This document shows positions 12,701 through 24,425 of a stretch of DNA of 64,000 nt, in pieces. Where the stretch lies: positions 37,088,047 to 37,152,046 of the forward strand of contig OY970835.1 in assembly GCA_963853835.1 (NCBI GenBank), given 5' to 3'. Origin of the DNA: Calendula officinalis. Taxonomy: Eukaryota > Streptophyta > Magnoliopsida > Asterales > Asteraceae. The stretch's first letter is position 1, and each line of letters starts with the position of its first letter. The translations under genes and the position numbers were made by a program. The notes under the pieces were generated by a model. The model saw only the letters and a program-made list of their open reading frames with translations, ran no database searches and was not told where the DNA came from.

Positions 12701-14019
12701 TACTTCACTTAGTACAAATAATATAGTTCTTAAACATCAAGAAACATGCTCATTGACAATTACAAATAGAAGCAATAAAGATGATGCAATTTTTCAAATT
12801 TTATGTGACGGTTTGTCAGCGGTTAAAGATGGTGAAGAAGCAGAGTATCGGCATAGAGGATCTTTTGGATTTCCTAGGTGGCTTGAGGTAATATAAGCAT
12901 GTTTTGGGCTTTTCTTGATTTTGTAGGCTTTTTTTCAAGATTTGACAAACTATACTAGAGGTGGTGTAACATCATGTTGGGCGGGCGGGCTAGGTAATTG
13001 ATCAAAATGGGTTTGGGTCATAATTGGTTGGTTAGGTTAGGCTGACCTACCAAAACTTTTTATGTCCAATTTTTCGAATTTTTTGAATAATTAAATAACT
13101 ATTTTTGAAATAAAACGACTTAGGATGTTGTAACCATTTAATACACATTAGACTTTTTTTAATACCTGGTTGACTCATTAGCAAACAAATACAAGGGAAT
13201 TAACCCGTTCAACTTGTTCAACCCATTAGACCCGTATATTTTTAGCTACTTTTTCTATATATTTTACGCATTTGATCTATTAACAAACAAATACAACCCA
13301 AATTGGCCCGTTTCACTTGTTCACTCAATTAGACCCATTTCAATTTTAGCTACTTTTCTTTATATATATATATTTTACCCGCTTGACCCATTATCAAACA
13401 AATACAGACCGGATTGACCTGTTTCATTTGACCGACCCATTAGTCCCATATCATTTCTACTTTCTTCAAATATATTTTACCCATTTGACCTATTATCAAA
13501 CAAATACAACCAAACCGACCCGTTTTATTGTTCGACACATATCATCTTTACCCACTTTATTTTATATAGTTTACCCGTTTGACCCATTATCAAACAAATA
13601 CAACCCAAATTGACCCGTTTCACATAAACGGGCTAAAACCATCACCTATAATCCTCATAACTATGATCCAGGTGGCCCCTGCTGTAGGCATTATAAAACC
13701 TGGAAACTCAGCAGAAATCTCGGTACGCCATGATGACTCACACACCTCAGAAGACGAGGGTCCCACACAATATTGGCGAGGTGAAGACACGCGTGACAAA
13801 TTAGTTATTTTGTCAGTAGTAATAAAAGGAAGCAAATCAACCGAAACAAAAAGTCATCAATGCCACATAAGACAAATCTATTCTCCAAGAGCAAAATCAG
13901 AGCACCATGAACTATCAATAAAACACGGGTCTAGAAAACTTCAAAGTTCTCATCATCGATCGTTTGCTAAATATTATGATAAAGGTGATGATCATCATCG
14001 AAGTAGACATGAACATTGA
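6705..14019 (+). CDS. WD40-containing type II inositol polyphosphate 5-phosphatase (FRA3-like), 11 exons
   Basis: Exons are 6705-7527, 7743-7995, 8544-9372, 9798-9922, 10101-10185, 10888-11044, 11159-11199, 11667-11934, 12328-12451, 12530-12887 and 13672-14019. They join in frame to 1,136 residues, the usual length for the plant 5PTase12-15 group. The low-complexity N-terminus is followed by WD40-type repeats (about 150-560; e.g. KLVWSGHKDGKIKSW, DIWTGSENGMIKVW). The phosphatase domain starts near residue 582 (MVGTWNVGQGKP). It keeps GDFNYRLFG (from 794), PAWCDRIL (from 871) and SDHKPV (from 912), the Mg-binding and catalytic signatures. A C-terminal extension after about 930 ends in a His/Ser/Arg-rich tail. 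Family members remove the 5-phosphate from phosphoinositides and inositol phosphates; FRA3 affects fibre secondary walls and actin. Introns carry a SINE, a MITE and a minisatellite. Whether it is FRA3 or 5PTase12-14 cannot be settled by eye. Confidence 0.93.
8017..8224 (-). mobile_element. tRNA-derived SINE in intron 2 of the 5-phosphatase gene
   Basis: Read on the minus strand it starts ggcttgtagcctagtggta (A box), has a B box gggttcaagacccg and ends in an A-rich tail (the T run at 8020-8050). A perfect 18-bp duplication, tgattttcctttaattat, flanks it at 7999-8016 and 8225-8242. Two more copies lie at 47137-47290 and 54874-55085. Confidence 0.88.
10213..10476. mobile_element. Stowaway-type MITE in intron 5
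   Basis: The ends are ctccctccgtcccacaaaaa and its near-perfect complement ending gggacggagggag. TA lies at 10211-10212 and 10477-10478. This is the 'gtcccacaaaaaag' subfamily also found at 39091, 41050, 46686 and 61434. Confidence 0.85.
13150..13620. repeat. Degenerate minisatellite in intron 10
   Basis: About four to five imperfect units of 93-113 bp each contain 'tgacccattatcaaacaaat', 'acccgtttcac' and a T-rich stretch. The 'caaacaaataca' core recurs near 13183, 13283, 13396, 13498 and 13591. It fills most of intron 10 (12888-13671) and lies just before the last exon. Confidence 0.75.
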
Positions 14020-14365
14020 ATTTTATAAAACTAGCTATTTAGTACAGAAAAAAAATGGAAAAAAATAGACGGGAATCGGGTGCTGTTTATTTTGGATTTA
14101 TGGTGTGTATATTATATGCAAATGCAGTGAGAGATTTCGAGATTGTTTGTATTTTTGTTGGTAAGGTTTTGTGAAGTAGACAGGCTATATTGTAATCTTA
14201 TTGTTGAATCTACTGATTATTGTTGTTGTTTAGTGGAATTGCGCAACAAACTGATTCTAACTTGCAATGGATTTTGATAATGTACTGCTAATTATATTAT
14301 AGTAATAACATTTAGCATCGGATGAATAGTGCTCAAATATTATAATATTTTTTATTTTTTATTTT

Positions 14366-14510
14366 AAGGGTTTTGATAATGACAACCTGTTATTAACATG
14401 CATAAAACAGTTGTATATTCATTAAAAGAGTAGTGATCCTAAAATTCAGGGGGCGGTTTTTAGATTCATTTTGCCTTCTTATTAACAGCCTTTAGGACTG
14501 TCATTATCAT
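14366..14510. mobile_element. Small MITE, 3' flank of the 5-phosphatase gene
   Basis: It opens aagggttttgataatgacaa and closes with the degenerate complement 'gactgtcattatcattttcg'. The same ends occur in the element at 50228-50385, which marks this as a repeat family rather than a chance palindrome. Confidence 0.6.
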
Positions 14511-15087
14511 TTTCGTTATTTTAATGTAGCTGATTTGTGTTTCTTTTTAAGATGTCAAGTTTTTGAACTTTTTTACGCAATTTTTTTCTAATTGTTTATC
14601 GACCTTAATTTATTTTTAAGCAATTTTTTTGCTAATTGTTTATTGACCTTAATTTATTTAACTCCGTGACAAATATGCCCACACAAAAGACAAGATAAAT
14701 TCATGATAAATTCATGATAAATTCTACTCTATCTTATATACAATTTTTATTTAATACAACCATTAATTATTGACAATACTCAATATTAACAGCTCAAATT
14801 ATTTATAGAATCCAAATTATTGAGAATACGATTTATGGTTGTACGAATATCAATAAACATTCTTTTGAATATCATATGAAAATCCTCGGCAGCATCCCGC
14901 ATGGTAAAAATATACTAGTTATATACATAATCATTCGTCTTATGATTTAAATTTATTACAAAAAGAGTTGGATAAACTCACACGAAAGGCAACATATACC
15001 CATCTTCCATGTCTCGAGTTAATGAAAACGGTGTTGACCCACTTACGGCCCGTTTAACATCTAAAAATTACCAAAATACCCTCTCTT
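14511..15087. other. Intergenic between convergent genes
   Basis: The 5-phosphatase and ankyrin genes converge here. A roughly 60-bp unit ('ctaattgtttatcgacctta') is tandemly duplicated at 14579-14660. At 14890-14932 'cagcatcccgcatgg' followed by atactagtt resembles a decayed Helitron 3' end. No gene is seen. Both 3' UTRs should lie here. Confidence 0.4.
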
Positions 15088-17360
15088 TCAAACCGCATAC
15101 ATTCTCTTATACTTCTCATTATAAATCTCAGGATCCGACGCCATCGAAACATCAAAAGAATGCGAATGAGTTTCAGCCCGTCTTATACTCCTCAACTTTT
15201 TCTCCTCAATCCTATGCCTCACAACACAATAACACATTGACCCGATTGTAGTCAACATAATCGTTGCACCAATAACAGTAGCATAAATCGCAAGCCATCT
15301 TTCGTGGGCCCCAACAACTATATAAGTCAATGATATAAACGCGATAGATATAAACAAACAAGCTAACCACATGAGTTTGTTAATCACAAACATAAGCTTT
15401 CTTTTAGCTTTTTCCTCAATCACCACAATAGACGTTTGGACCACCACAACCGCCAACGAGATAAAAAGGGCAAAACTGTCAAATAAAAAGAACATAATAA
15501 AGGCGGCACTTTCCGCGATATTTGCTTGCCCGAGAGAAAACCCGTCTTTTTTTTCTTCAACGTATTGGCCCGGTACAGTGAAAATGGCGGCAAATGCAAC
15601 GGTCGCTATAAGTACAGCAACAACAGTAGCTGAATTTATGGCGTTATTTAGCCCGCTGATGTGGAGTTTTTTCACTTTTTTTGCTATTTTACGGACGCGA
15701 AACCCGGTTTGACGGGTTTGTCTGATTTGGGAATGAACGTCGTGTTTTATGTCACTGACGGTTTGTTTGAGTTGTTTGGCGGCACTTGGCGGTTTTCCAA
15801 AGTCTTTGGAGTGTGCAGCTCCTGATTCCCGTAGAATATCAACCATTTCTGTTATTTTAAGGTTTTCGGCTATGTCTAGTGGTGTTTCTCCAGCTTTGTT
15901 GACTGCATTTACGTTTATGTCCTTGAATGATAGCAGGCATTTGACTATCTGTTGGTTTCAAAAAACAATTTAATACAAAGAGTAAATTACAGAACTGTCC
16001 CTGTGGTCTTTCAAATTTTACAATTTTGTTCTTATACTTTTATTTTTGTTTTTTCCCTGTACTTTTTAATTTCGTGAATTTTGTCCCTGTGGTCTTTCAA
16101 ATTTTACAATTTTGTTCTTATACTTTTAATTTCATTTTTTTCTCCCAGTACTTTTTAATTTCGTGAATTTTATCCCTATGATTTTCAAAAAATTTATTTT
16201 TTGTACCTTTTGACATAAAATGACCAAAATACCCTAATTTATATCATGCGAAAAAAGGCTTAAGGGTTAAACCGCCAAATTGTGAAAGTTAAGGATTATA
16301 GCATAACTAACCTTTTCTTGCATACATAACTAACGCAATAACAAATATTTAAAATTTACAAAAAAGTGTCAGCAGGTCAATCCAACCCGACCCGTTTCAA
16401 CCACCTCTACCTACAACTAACAATAAGAAAGTTGAAGGGTAAAGAAAAAAACCTTAGTACGGCTTTTTTTGGTTGCAATATGAAGAGCTGTATTCCCCTT
16501 ATTATCTTCCAAACTCAAAACCGTTGGATCAGGTTTAATTAACTCAACCACAATATCCATATTTTGGCCCTTAACTGCCATATGCAAAGCAGTTTGACCT
16601 TTTTTGTCAATCCTAAAACCAATACTTGGATCTTTATTCAATACTGATTTTGCTATTTCTAAATGGCCCATTCTTGCCGCAGTATGAAGAACGGTTTTAC
16701 CGTTGTTTCGGGCTATTTTTGCAAGATTTGAATCGGCATCAAGAAGTAGGTTTACTACATCAGTGTGTCCTTGAGCAGCTGCTGTGTGTAAAGCAGTTGA
16801 ATTTGCTGAATCGGTTGTCATAACTAGATTTGGGAAAGAATTCAAAAGTTCCTTTAAAACTTCTGCAAAATTAGATAATTAAAATGTTAATTAGACAATT
16901 AGACAACAAGTTGTCAAGTGATTTCCAAATTAAAAGGGTAATTCATACCTAAATGACCCTGTTTTGCAGCAATATGAAAGGGGTCATAGCCGTTATTAGC
17001 AGCAATTGAAGCAGTTTGAAGATCGAGATGTTTCAAGAACTGAGCAACAACATGAGAATGTCCATTTTCTGCAGCAACATAAAGAGGTGTTTCACCTTCT
17101 TGATTTTGTTTTGATAATGCATCAAGCCCTAAATTTTGAAAGATTTCAATTACTTTTGCTAGATTTCCTCCCCTGCAAGCTAAATGAAGCATGGAATCGC
17201 CTCTTTTTCCAGGTGAATCTTTAGGTTTTCTTTTGTCAGCACCAAAACTCATCTGTCTTCCCATTGATATCCGAAAACTTTTCTGTTTTTCCACAGCGGA
17301 AACACGAAAACTTTGCTGTTTTTCCATCTTTCCCAACCGGAAACTAATTTGTTTTTGCAT
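15088..17360 (-). CDS. Ankyrin-repeat PGG-domain membrane protein, ITN1-like, 3 exons
   Basis: In reading order the exons are 17360-16949, 16862-16453 and 15948-15088, joining in frame to 560 residues. The N-terminus has several 'QxSFR' repeats (residues 1-40). Ankyrin repeats run from about 57 to 305, with typical TALHTAAAQGHTDVVNLLL, TALHMAVKGQ and TALHIATKKS signatures. A PGG domain follows (about 370-480; FTVPGQY near 396), then hydrophobic segments giving about four membrane spans, and a short basic tail rich in Ser. ITN1 (increased tolerance to NaCl 1) and its relatives sit in the plasma membrane, where ITN1 modulates ABA and salt responses with oxidative-burst signalling. The start ATG is the first in frame, and an in-frame copy of the QxSFR motif follows at once. 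ACD6-type proteins are the alternative, but the strong QxSFR head and PGG tail favour ITN1. Confidence 0.92.
15999..16170. repeat. 85-bp tandem duplication in intron 2 of the ankyrin gene
   Basis: The unit 'gtccctgtggtctttcaaat' begins at 15999 and again near 16084. Each unit carries 'acaattttgttcttatac' and 'tactttttaatttcgtgaat'. The rest of the intron to 16452 is AT-rich and shows no coding potential. Confidence 0.75.
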
Positions 17361-17370
17361 AATTGTTGAT

Positions 17371-17745
17371 ACCCAGAATCAAAAATTGAATCTTTTTGAT
17401 GAATTAGTGTGCAAGAATCTTGAAATTAATCAGATTTCCATTTCCAGTGTGCAGAAAGCCCCAGATTCTTGATCAAAAGTGAAAAAGACTGCAGCTTGAT
17501 TAACACCCAGAATCAAAGATTGGATCTTTTTGATAAATTAATGAGCAAGACACTTGAAATTCATCAGATTTCCATGATCTAATGTGTAGGAAACCCTAGA
17601 TTCTTGATGAAAGGTGAAAAGGGTCAAGACCCAGAATCAAAGATTGAATCTTTATGATGAATTAGTGAACACTAAAAACATCAAATTTCTATGTTTCAGT
17701 GAGCAGAAAGACCAAGATTCTTGACGGAAAGTGAAAAGGGGTCAA
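17371..17745. repeat. Three-copy minisatellite upstream of the ankyrin gene start
   Basis: Units begin with 'acccagaatcaaa' at 17371, 17505 and 17629, about 134, 124 and 117 bp long. Each contains 'gatgaattagtg', 'catcagatttcca', 'gcagaaa' and 'agattcttgat'. On the minus strand they lie directly upstream of the ATG at 17360, so they are probably in the 5' UTR or core promoter. Confidence 0.8.
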
Positions 17746-18335
17746 ACTGTAACCGAAAAGGGGGAAAGATTTTGATGAATTTAGTGGTTATATGAATTTA
17801 GTACATGAATTTAATGAAATTCTTTATGTGTTTGGCAAATGAAGAAACGAGAGAGAGCCGCCTTTAGATGTAACATCCATGGGTGGGCGGAAAGAGTGAT
17901 GTATGGTGAAGGTGGGACCCATTGGCATATGATTAATTGGTTTTTGGGACCCACAAAACAGCCATCATCCCATAAAACAAACATAAGAATGTAAGATGCA
18001 TTATTATTTGGACAAAAGTTGTTGTAATCATACAAGAAATGGTGGAGGTTGGCCTCCATAGATATACATGAATGGATATATGCAATAAATTAATTGAAAG
18101 AATCTATAATAGTTATCAAAAAATAAATTTTTTTTATTTTTTATTAAATCTTACTATTATATCATTTACTTATAAAATAATTAAAATATACAATTTAATT
18201 TAATTTTATTCTTTAATTTATATAATTATGTTGATGAAATGAATAGAAATCTAAATAAATATAATTAATAACAAACAATACCATCTTCCTATTGAAAAAT
18301 GAAAACTCATAATAAAAGTTCTAACTTTTTAAAGG
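17746..18335. other. Upstream region of the ankyrin gene, no gene
   Basis: This is AT-rich, with a T/A-rich run at 18110-18300. A short minus-strand open frame at 17811-18059 has no recognisable domain and is not called. Promoter elements for the minus-strand gene should lie in the left half. Confidence 0.4.
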
Positions 18336-18497
18336 CAACCTGAGGCAGTGGAGCTTCTCAACAGAGTCCAACGTGTTATGCATAGCAATCTTATGACACC
18401 TAGATCCACAAACGTTGTTTTTAAAAGAATTAATTTTGCAATTCAAAAAGGGATAGCGGCGCAACTTGTTGCCCGTTTACCTTCTTTATCCGTGTAA
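18336..18497 (+). pseudogene. Protein C-terminus remnant, possibly from a LINE
   Basis: A 53-codon frame with protein-like composition (e.g. AVELLNRVQRVMHSNL, IQKGIAAQLVARLPSLSV) ends in TAA. It is followed by an untranslated stretch ending in an A-rich tail (18535-18560). I do not recognise the family with certainty. A C-terminus followed by an A-rich tail fits the 3' end of a LINE. The upstream part is missing. Confidence 0.35.
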
Positions 18498-19620
18498 AAG
18501 ATGATCTTTATCAATGAAATTTATATTTTTTATCAAAGAAAGAAAAGAAAAAAAGGCAACCCCACATCCATTTTCATTTCATGAAGCTGGTGATTATAAA
18601 GTCATCATCAAATTATATAATGACATAACTTTTTTTTTATTATCAAAAGTCATAATGTTCAAGCTGGTAATAATATTTATTTTATTTTGTTGAGAAAATG
18701 ATGGAGCCCAACTACCCTCATATTTAATTTGAATTGTTAAAACGTGGAATAATAATAGAAAACCAAAACAAGAGTCAATGTTGGTGGTGGTAATAGGGTC
18801 TTACACTACAAGTTATGGGTCAATATGTTATGAGAGCTCAATATCATAGTTTGATATTTTCTTTTAAATATTTGTAATCATTTTAATAAATATAAGTGTT
18901 CAAAATCAAATGATGAGATTTGAAAAAAGAATTAGTACATTTCACATGTTAATCATATTACAAGTGAGAGGATAAAGTATTAAAGTTTAATAGAACTCAT
19001 TACCATTTCTCATATCATATATACACAAACACATACATCAATATTACATATAAGAGAGAAAAGGAAGGAAGGAAGAAGTGTAGGGTTACCAGATTTTTGA
19101 AATTAGACAATTCTAGTCAAATTTTGGTTACTTGTTCTAGATGTATTTCATTAATTTGCTACATTGTTATTTGTTAGGTAAGTATGGAATTTTTTTAACG
19201 AAAACCATAATATACTCCTAATTCCTAAATACCATTACATTATTAGGCAAACATAGACTTTATCACATGAATTTTATGTAAGCATATTTTTTTTGTAAGT
19301 CCACAAAGCTTACTTGATCCATCTTAACTCAACGTCTTCATATTGAGTTTATAACATCACGCGAGGGCCTGGTTCCTTTTGTTGTCGTGAATCAAAGAAA
19401 TCGATTTCCCTACCAAATCATAGCTTTCAACACTATCTTCTTTTGGCTCGTTTCTAACCTAGGTACTTCACATTTATTGTGTAGTGTAAATGGCTCGTTT
19501 CTGTCATAGGTTCAATTTGAACTAAATAATGATCTTAGTATCAAAGATATAGTATAATAGTTGCCGTTTAGTTCCATGTTACCCTCTTAGATGAGTAAGC
19601 AAAATTTATTTTAGATAGTA
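18498..19620. other. AT-rich intergenic, no gene seen
   Basis: No ORF with domain content and no clear repeat boundary was found. The right edge at 19620 (a) is the inferred host base next to the Helitron 3' end at 19621. Confidence 0.4.
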
Positions 19621-19706
19621 CTAGTTTAAAGTCCCGTGATACAGGTTAAGTTTAGCAATATATATCATGTGTTAAAATAAAATAAATGACCATATATATT
19701 AAGGGT

Positions 19707-20150
19707 AATGATCCATAGAAAATGGTCCTTATTTGAATAAGCTAGAAAAGGGTTGCATTTTCGTAAGTTATACATATATGCATGCATATACAAACATATA
19801 TGCATATATACATATATAATTAGACAATATATATTATATTATGCATATTCATGCCCTATATATATGTATATATACACATATATATACACATGCATTTTAC
19901 GTAACTTGCATTTGCATTTTCATATCGGAACTTGCATTTTCGTTTACGAAAATGCATATACATACCGTATATATATGCGTGTGTATATATACACATAGAG
20001 GGTACATGTGAAAATATATATATCTATGGTCTAAATATTTGTGTATACGTACATATATGTATGTATATGTATATTTATATGTATATTTTACGAAAATACA
20101 ACCATTTTCTAGCTTCTTCAAATAAAGATGCTTCTTTCTTGATCCATATT
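19707..20150. mobile_element. Fold-back element, ATATGCAT-rich
   Basis: Inverted arms of about 55 bp: 'atttgaataagctagaaaag' with 'ggttgcattttcgtaa' on the left and the complement 'ttacgaaaatacaacc' with 'ctagcttcttcaaat' on the right. The interior is alternating tatatacatatgcata. Open frames here on both strands (19753-20210) are a by-product of the low complexity. Confidence 0.6.
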
Positions 20151-20739
20151 CTATATATTAATGTATATATTGAAAATAGTCATAAAAATCCAATTGTAAT
20201 ATATCTATAATAAAAAATACAATATCAATAGTTACAAAATGGAAAATTGTTAAACAATTCAATTGCATATGCACTACCATTCAACGCAAAAATTTGATCT
20301 TCTTAACTCGCGTGACAATATGATCGATGACATTTAATCCAAAATTCCAATTTGCCTTCGCCGTTTAAAAAAATTAAGAACATGTATAAAGAACACATCA
20401 CATTTTATTGTACTATTTAATATGCGTATCTTCTCCTATATATGAGCCTACATTTGATTTTTACATGCCAACTCATCAGTTTAAAGCTCTGTCATTGATC
20501 CAATATGCCACGTGGAATTATACCATTGGTCAACCAAAATGATCTTAGCAATTAAACATATGCATACTAGGCAGTTAGTAGATTAAAATCGGTTAAAAAA
20601 GAACTTCTATGACAACACATGAGGCGGCACAAGTGAAAGTTTAAAGAGAAGTTGAAGTTTTAGGAACAAGCCTATCTGGAAACAATTAGGTTCTGTGAAT
20701 CACAAAATTGCGGGTCTTCCTTTTCATCTCCGATTACTC

Positions 20740-20897
20740 GATAATTTCCACAAGCACAAATTCCACTTTAGCTAAATGGCAATTGGCACATACAATACGC
20801 CCAGTCGCTTCTCGTGGATTTTCATAACCCTGCTGTACAAAAATGGGCAATAATGATCGAACATGGAAGTCAACACGTAAAACTCGATTAGGACCCT
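20740..20897 (-). pseudogene. petA: Plastid petA (cytochrome f) fragment in nuclear DNA, exon-like context
   Basis: The minus strand encodes PIFVQQGYENPREATGRIVC followed by ANCHLA. This is the N-terminal mature region of cytochrome f, including the CxxCH haem site (coordinates about 20848-20768). Cytochrome f is normally plastid-encoded, so this is a plastid-to-nucleus transfer. The frame stays open on both sides: upstream to a good acceptor (cag before ggtcctaatc, at 20897) and downstream for 12 codons to TAA. Only about 80 bp are petA. The flanking codons are not, so the piece is fused to other sequence. Confidence 0.8.
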
Positions 20898-21058
20898 GAA
20901 ATTAAAACAACGTAAAATGTCAATCTTAAGCCGACATTACTTGCATCATTTTTGGCCTGATATTGACTTGCTGCAATCATAGACATGAATTAGGGTCCTG
21001 TTTTTATAGAGAAAATGAAACAGTAAAACCACAACAATCATACTTCTTGCAGCATGTT

Positions 21059-23690
21059 TGTAACATCCTAAAACCGGCCTAGTTGTTTTAGGTATATATT
21101 GATATTTGATAATTATATATTTGACCTTATATGGAATAAATTGACTAAATGTTAAATTAATTGTTTGACCTTTTGGCCTTTAGTGATATTTTAATCAAGG
21201 GATTAAAATATCTGTTTTCTGAAATGTTTAAATGAAAAATGTGATTTTTATATCTTTGGATTCTCCTTTTAATATCGTCTCCAGAAATGCTTTCGTTTTT
21301 AAAATTGGGGGCCGTTTACTATTTTAAATAAATTAACTACGAAAGGGACTTTTATATTGTATTTGCTAAAAGATGGAAAAAAAAGCCAAGTGGGTCCCAC
21401 CCCCACCATTGGCCGGCCTAATGAGGGGGAAAAGGCCCCATTGCCTTTCATTCTATCTATCTCACTCTCTCTCTACGTCTCTCCTCTCTCTCTCTAACCT
21501 CTCTCTAGAAAACCCCATTGTTGTTCTTGAGCTTTTGGTGAAGATCTATAGCTCGTTTCTTGGCCAATCTTTAATCCGAACACGTTTTTGAGTAGCTCTT
21601 GAGGTAAGCTTCAACCTATATGTGTTCATTTTCGATTCCATGATAGTTGATTAAACTAGGGTTTATGATTCTTGGGTTTTTGTTAGTGAATCTTGCTTTG
21701 GATGGTATATTATGTGTTCTTGCAAGGTTTGGCATGTAATGTGTATTTGTTTATATGAGTGCAAGTAATTTAGCAAGATGTGCAAGTGTGTGTGTGTGTG
21801 TGTGTGTGTACGTGGGTGTGTGTGTGTTGTGTGGGTGAGTTTTGACTTTGTGTGGAGGAATTAGCTAGGGTACAAGTATTCTAGCATATGGTACAACTAG
21901 GTTAAGCATGACCCTATTGTACAAGAAAATTAATGATCTTTTAAATTGATCCATTGGAAAAGATAAATAAGAAGTTATTTGCAAAACATGAGTTTATTAT
22001 AAATTAAAACACTTAGTTTAGAAAAGTGTTAATCTTGTAGAATTGGGTAACTAGTTATGACTTGCTAGTAAGATTGTGATTTATGGAATTTATGTCTAGT
22101 TATGTTAAATGACATGTTGAATATGTTAGTTGTGATTATAATCAACTATTGTGTTATTTGATAAAAATGCTAGTTTTATAGTGTTTGGATAATTTATGTT
22201 AAATTATGAACTAGTAAGTGGTATGTATGTGATATTGTATAAAAGATATAATTTGGTCTTGTTGTAATAGCTAGTTAGTTATTAATTGTTAAATGTTATG
22301 ATTATAATATTTATAGTTGTGTTTGGAATGATAAAGTGAAAAAATGTTGTTTTGACCCGTTTGGGCAAATATAGTGAAAGTTTGACTAAATGTATTTTAG
22401 TATGGATTGACTTGGTTTATGAATGACAACAACATGATAATTACATGATTTGGTGATTTGTAAGTTGTTGACATGATTATAGTTGTAGGATGTATTATTA
22501 TTTAATAATCTGGTTTGACCCGTTTGGATGTAAGACTTGCAAAATGACTAGTTGACTTGTTATGTAAGTGTAAATGGTCATGACATGTTCATATGATGAT
22601 TTGAGTGTTTGGTTATCTAGTTAGAGCAAGTGTTAGTGTTAAATGCATATTTAACATTGTTTATGATTTGGTGGAATTATATACTAATTCGGTATTCCTT
22701 TGGTGTACAGGAATCGGGATCGTGACTCAGAAACATTAGACCTCTGAGTTCGACAAGTGGAAGTAACGGTGAGTGGATTTAACCTCCAACTTGTGTTTGG
22801 TTACAATTGGTTCGGTATATGCATACTTGGTAAAAATGCAGGAAATGTGCCAGCTTTGAGTAGTTCGCGACGCGAAATAGGGTTCGCGAAACGCGAACTC
22901 GAGACAGGGAAGGATGGAGTTGATCGTGAACACTTCGCGACTGAGTTCCCAAACGCGAACACGAGTTAGCGACGCGAACTCGAGTTCGCGATGGGAACTC
23001 AGTTGTAATGATTTTTTTTGATGTGAATTTCGTATCTTGCTTGCTAGTTTAGTACCTATTTGCTAGAGTTGAGTCAAATAGGTTATGTGCACAATGTGAA
23101 GTGACTTGCTTGATTGGTAGCAACTACTCGGTAAGTGGGCAACCGGGTTCCGAGAAGTCAGTGCGCTGGGCATCGGGTATCGACTAAAAGGGTATCCGAC
23201 CTTACCTGTATTTGTTGCATGGTTAAGGGGAGGGAGTTGCCCGGGTGTTGGATACGAAACGCTATCGGTTACCGTGGTTTTGGCCGACCATGGTTTAAGG
23301 CTCCGGCAGGACCCCGATCTTCTTGGACAAACAGTGATACGTGATTATGTGGCTTTTAGATCGTAGAGATGTCTATGCTAGATTGTTGGGCTTTACAGAA
23401 TTTGTAGATTATGTTCATTCACTTAGCTTTGTGCTAATCCCTCTCTCGTTGAATCTTTTCAGGTTGATCGGTGCTTTGGACGGAATGAGTGACCAAGCTC
23501 AATTGGTTATGTTTTGTAAATCGAGCCATGTCGTTAAGTGACACCGTTTAAATATTAATGTTTTGGAGTTTATTGTGGGACCTTGTTTTGTAAACTAAAC
23601 TAAACTCAGATAACTAAACTAACCTAGAGGATAACCTAATCGCATTCGGGCATTTAAAAAAAAAAGCTTTCTAAATTTTGCGGTGTTACA
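21059..23690. mobile_element. Solo-LTR-like element, 2.6 kb
   Basis: It starts TGTAACATCC and ends GGTGTTACA, with the 5-bp duplication atgtt at 21054-21058 and 23691-23695. TG..CA ends with a 5-bp duplication are the LTR signature. No internal gag or pol and no second LTR is seen. It holds a CT-rich stretch (21460-21505), a (TG)n run (21788-21830) and a CpG-dense 'ttcgcgacgcgaac' block (22859-23000). A short LTR retroelement relic (LARD) is an alternative. Confidence 0.7.
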
Positions 23691-23959
23691 ATGTTGAATA
23701 AGTAGAACCTACTAAAGTTCATAAACATCATCTTACTGATTTTTGGGTTCTATGCGCCGACTTTATTGTTGCACCGATGTTCACTAATTTTGAAAGTTAC
23801 ACCACCATTGAAATAAAAATGTTCAAGGATAAGATCCATAATTTCATACAAATCATAGGGATGATTTATGTAATTTAATCCAAGGATTATAATGGCAAAG
23901 GAAATATACCATGTGCAATGGCATCAATAACACCAATGAAAAGATAAGATGTATAATAA

Positions 23960-24425
23960 CAAACATTATTACATACCATTTGTTTCATCGAGTATCTCTT
24001 GCCAACTGTATATAAGAAATGAAGATTGTGTTGACTGCGAATTCCCCACAGGTTTTTCCCATTGACTTTTTCATTGTAATAAAAGATACCACTTGTTGTC
24101 TCTCTACATGAAAACAACTCAACTTAAGAGGCACGGCTTAAAAAGGGTATTTTGGATGCGTTAAAATATAATATAGATGCGAGAAATGCTAATTTCCTAT
24201 GATTTCAATTCAAAGATGGAGTTTTTGCCTTCCCCCGACTAATTTCTTCATGGAAATTACAGAATTCACCGCCGGATCACCAACACCATTGCAACTAATA
24301 ATAACCGATGGACATTTTCCGAACGACAAATTAAGAAGCTGCAGATTTTCTTTGTTGGCCCAATTATCCAAACAGTTATTCTTTCTTCCAGGAATTTTGG
24401 TTATGACATCAGGAATCAGGATCAC
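23960..24425 (-). pseudogene. Two exon-like captured fragments, family unknown
   Basis: Reading leftward, an open block at 24425-24210 (contains KIPGRKNNCLDNW and FGKCPSVIISCNG) is followed by one near 24105-23977 (contains TSGIFYYNEKVNGKNLWG). The second lies between a gtag acceptor and a gtatgt donor. Composition and splice sites look like genuine exons, but I do not recognise the gene and no flanking exons complete it. Both lie on the same strand as the Helitron and the petA piece. Confidence 0.4.

Noticed and set aside
13214..13613. Open frames with DPLSNKYNP repeats
   Set aside because: They are translations of the intron-10 minisatellite.
15371..15712. 113-codon plus-strand frame
   Set aside because: It is antisense to the PGG-domain exon of the ITN1-like gene, which has clear homology.
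19753..20210. Tyr/Ile-rich frames on both strands
   Set aside because: Low-complexity tatacata sequence inside the fold-back element.
21373..21591. 72-codon frame in the solo LTR
   Set aside because: CT-rich low-complexity translation with no retroviral domain; LTRs often contain such frames.
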